In this document: positions 5,691-5,755 of the stretch, in pieces
Numbering within the stretch: position 1 is the first letter of the stretch
How the letters are laid out: each line of letters opens with the position of its first letter
Assembly (NCBI GenBank): GCA_031259095.1
Contig: JAIRLW010000449.1
Coordinates: 1 to 5,755, forward strand
Source: Planctomycetaceae bacterium
GTDB taxonomy: Bacteria; Planctomycetota; Planctomycetia; Pirellulales; Thermoguttaceae
Length of the DNA stretch: 5,755 nt
Reading direction: 5' to 3'
Notes under the pieces: generated by a model
Told to the model about the DNA's origin: nothing
Seen by the model: the letters and a program-made list of their open reading frames with translations, nothing else
Database searches by the model: none
Made by a program: the position numbers and the translations under genes

Positions 5691-5755
5691 TGTTTTTTTG
5701 TTAATGAAATATTTTGAATCCGATAGATCCGAAACATGAACCTTTTGTGTTTGTC

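Overview
The window looks like a chromosomal segment of an AT-rich member of the Planctomycetota, probably one of the small-genome, host- or sediment-associated lineages. This rests on three things. The broken gene at the left end resembles the short carboxypeptidase-regulatory-like proteins that planctomycetes encode in large numbers. The phosphoglycerate-mutase-like protein is of the archaeal-type (ApgM) class found in that phylum. Intergenic spaces are wide, with Shine-Dalgarno motifs weak or absent. No rRNA or other strict marker is present, so the phylum is an inference.

Layout. Positions 1-760 hold a decayed minus-strand gene (193-603) bordered on both sides by copies of a short dispersed repeat, followed by a good promoter. 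A complete plus-strand diguanylate cyclase (760-2154; HAMP-like, PAS and GGDEF regions) comes next. A 325-base gap follows, holding a second promoter with the same -35 and -10 hexamers and a 35-base, almost perfect hairpin. Then comes a complete response regulator with an HD-GYP phosphodiesterase output (2480-3490). A 911-base gap without an intact gene holds a 98-base inverted-repeat element, a decayed coding remnant (3669-3929), and a 213-base segment bounded by inverted repeats with an 8-base tandem repeat inside. The last gene (4402-5622) is a complete ApgM-type cofactor-independent phosphoglycerate mutase or homoserine-kinase-like enzyme.

How the genes fit together. The first two intact genes form a make-and-break pair for cyclic di-GMP: one carries the GGDEF synthase motif with an inhibitory RxxD site, the other a phospho-acceptor receiver joined to an intact HD-GYP hydrolase. 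They are not an operon in the tight sense, but each has a TTGCTT-16-TATAAT promoter. The third gene is metabolic and has no visible functional link to them.

The least ordinary content is intergenic: a family of short repeats with the core AATTTTTAGAGGTTCCC, seen six times and arranged twice as inverted pairs, plus a long hairpin and a second repeat shared by two gene 3' flanks. No CRISPR array, RNA gene, intact transposase or clearly new multigene system was found.
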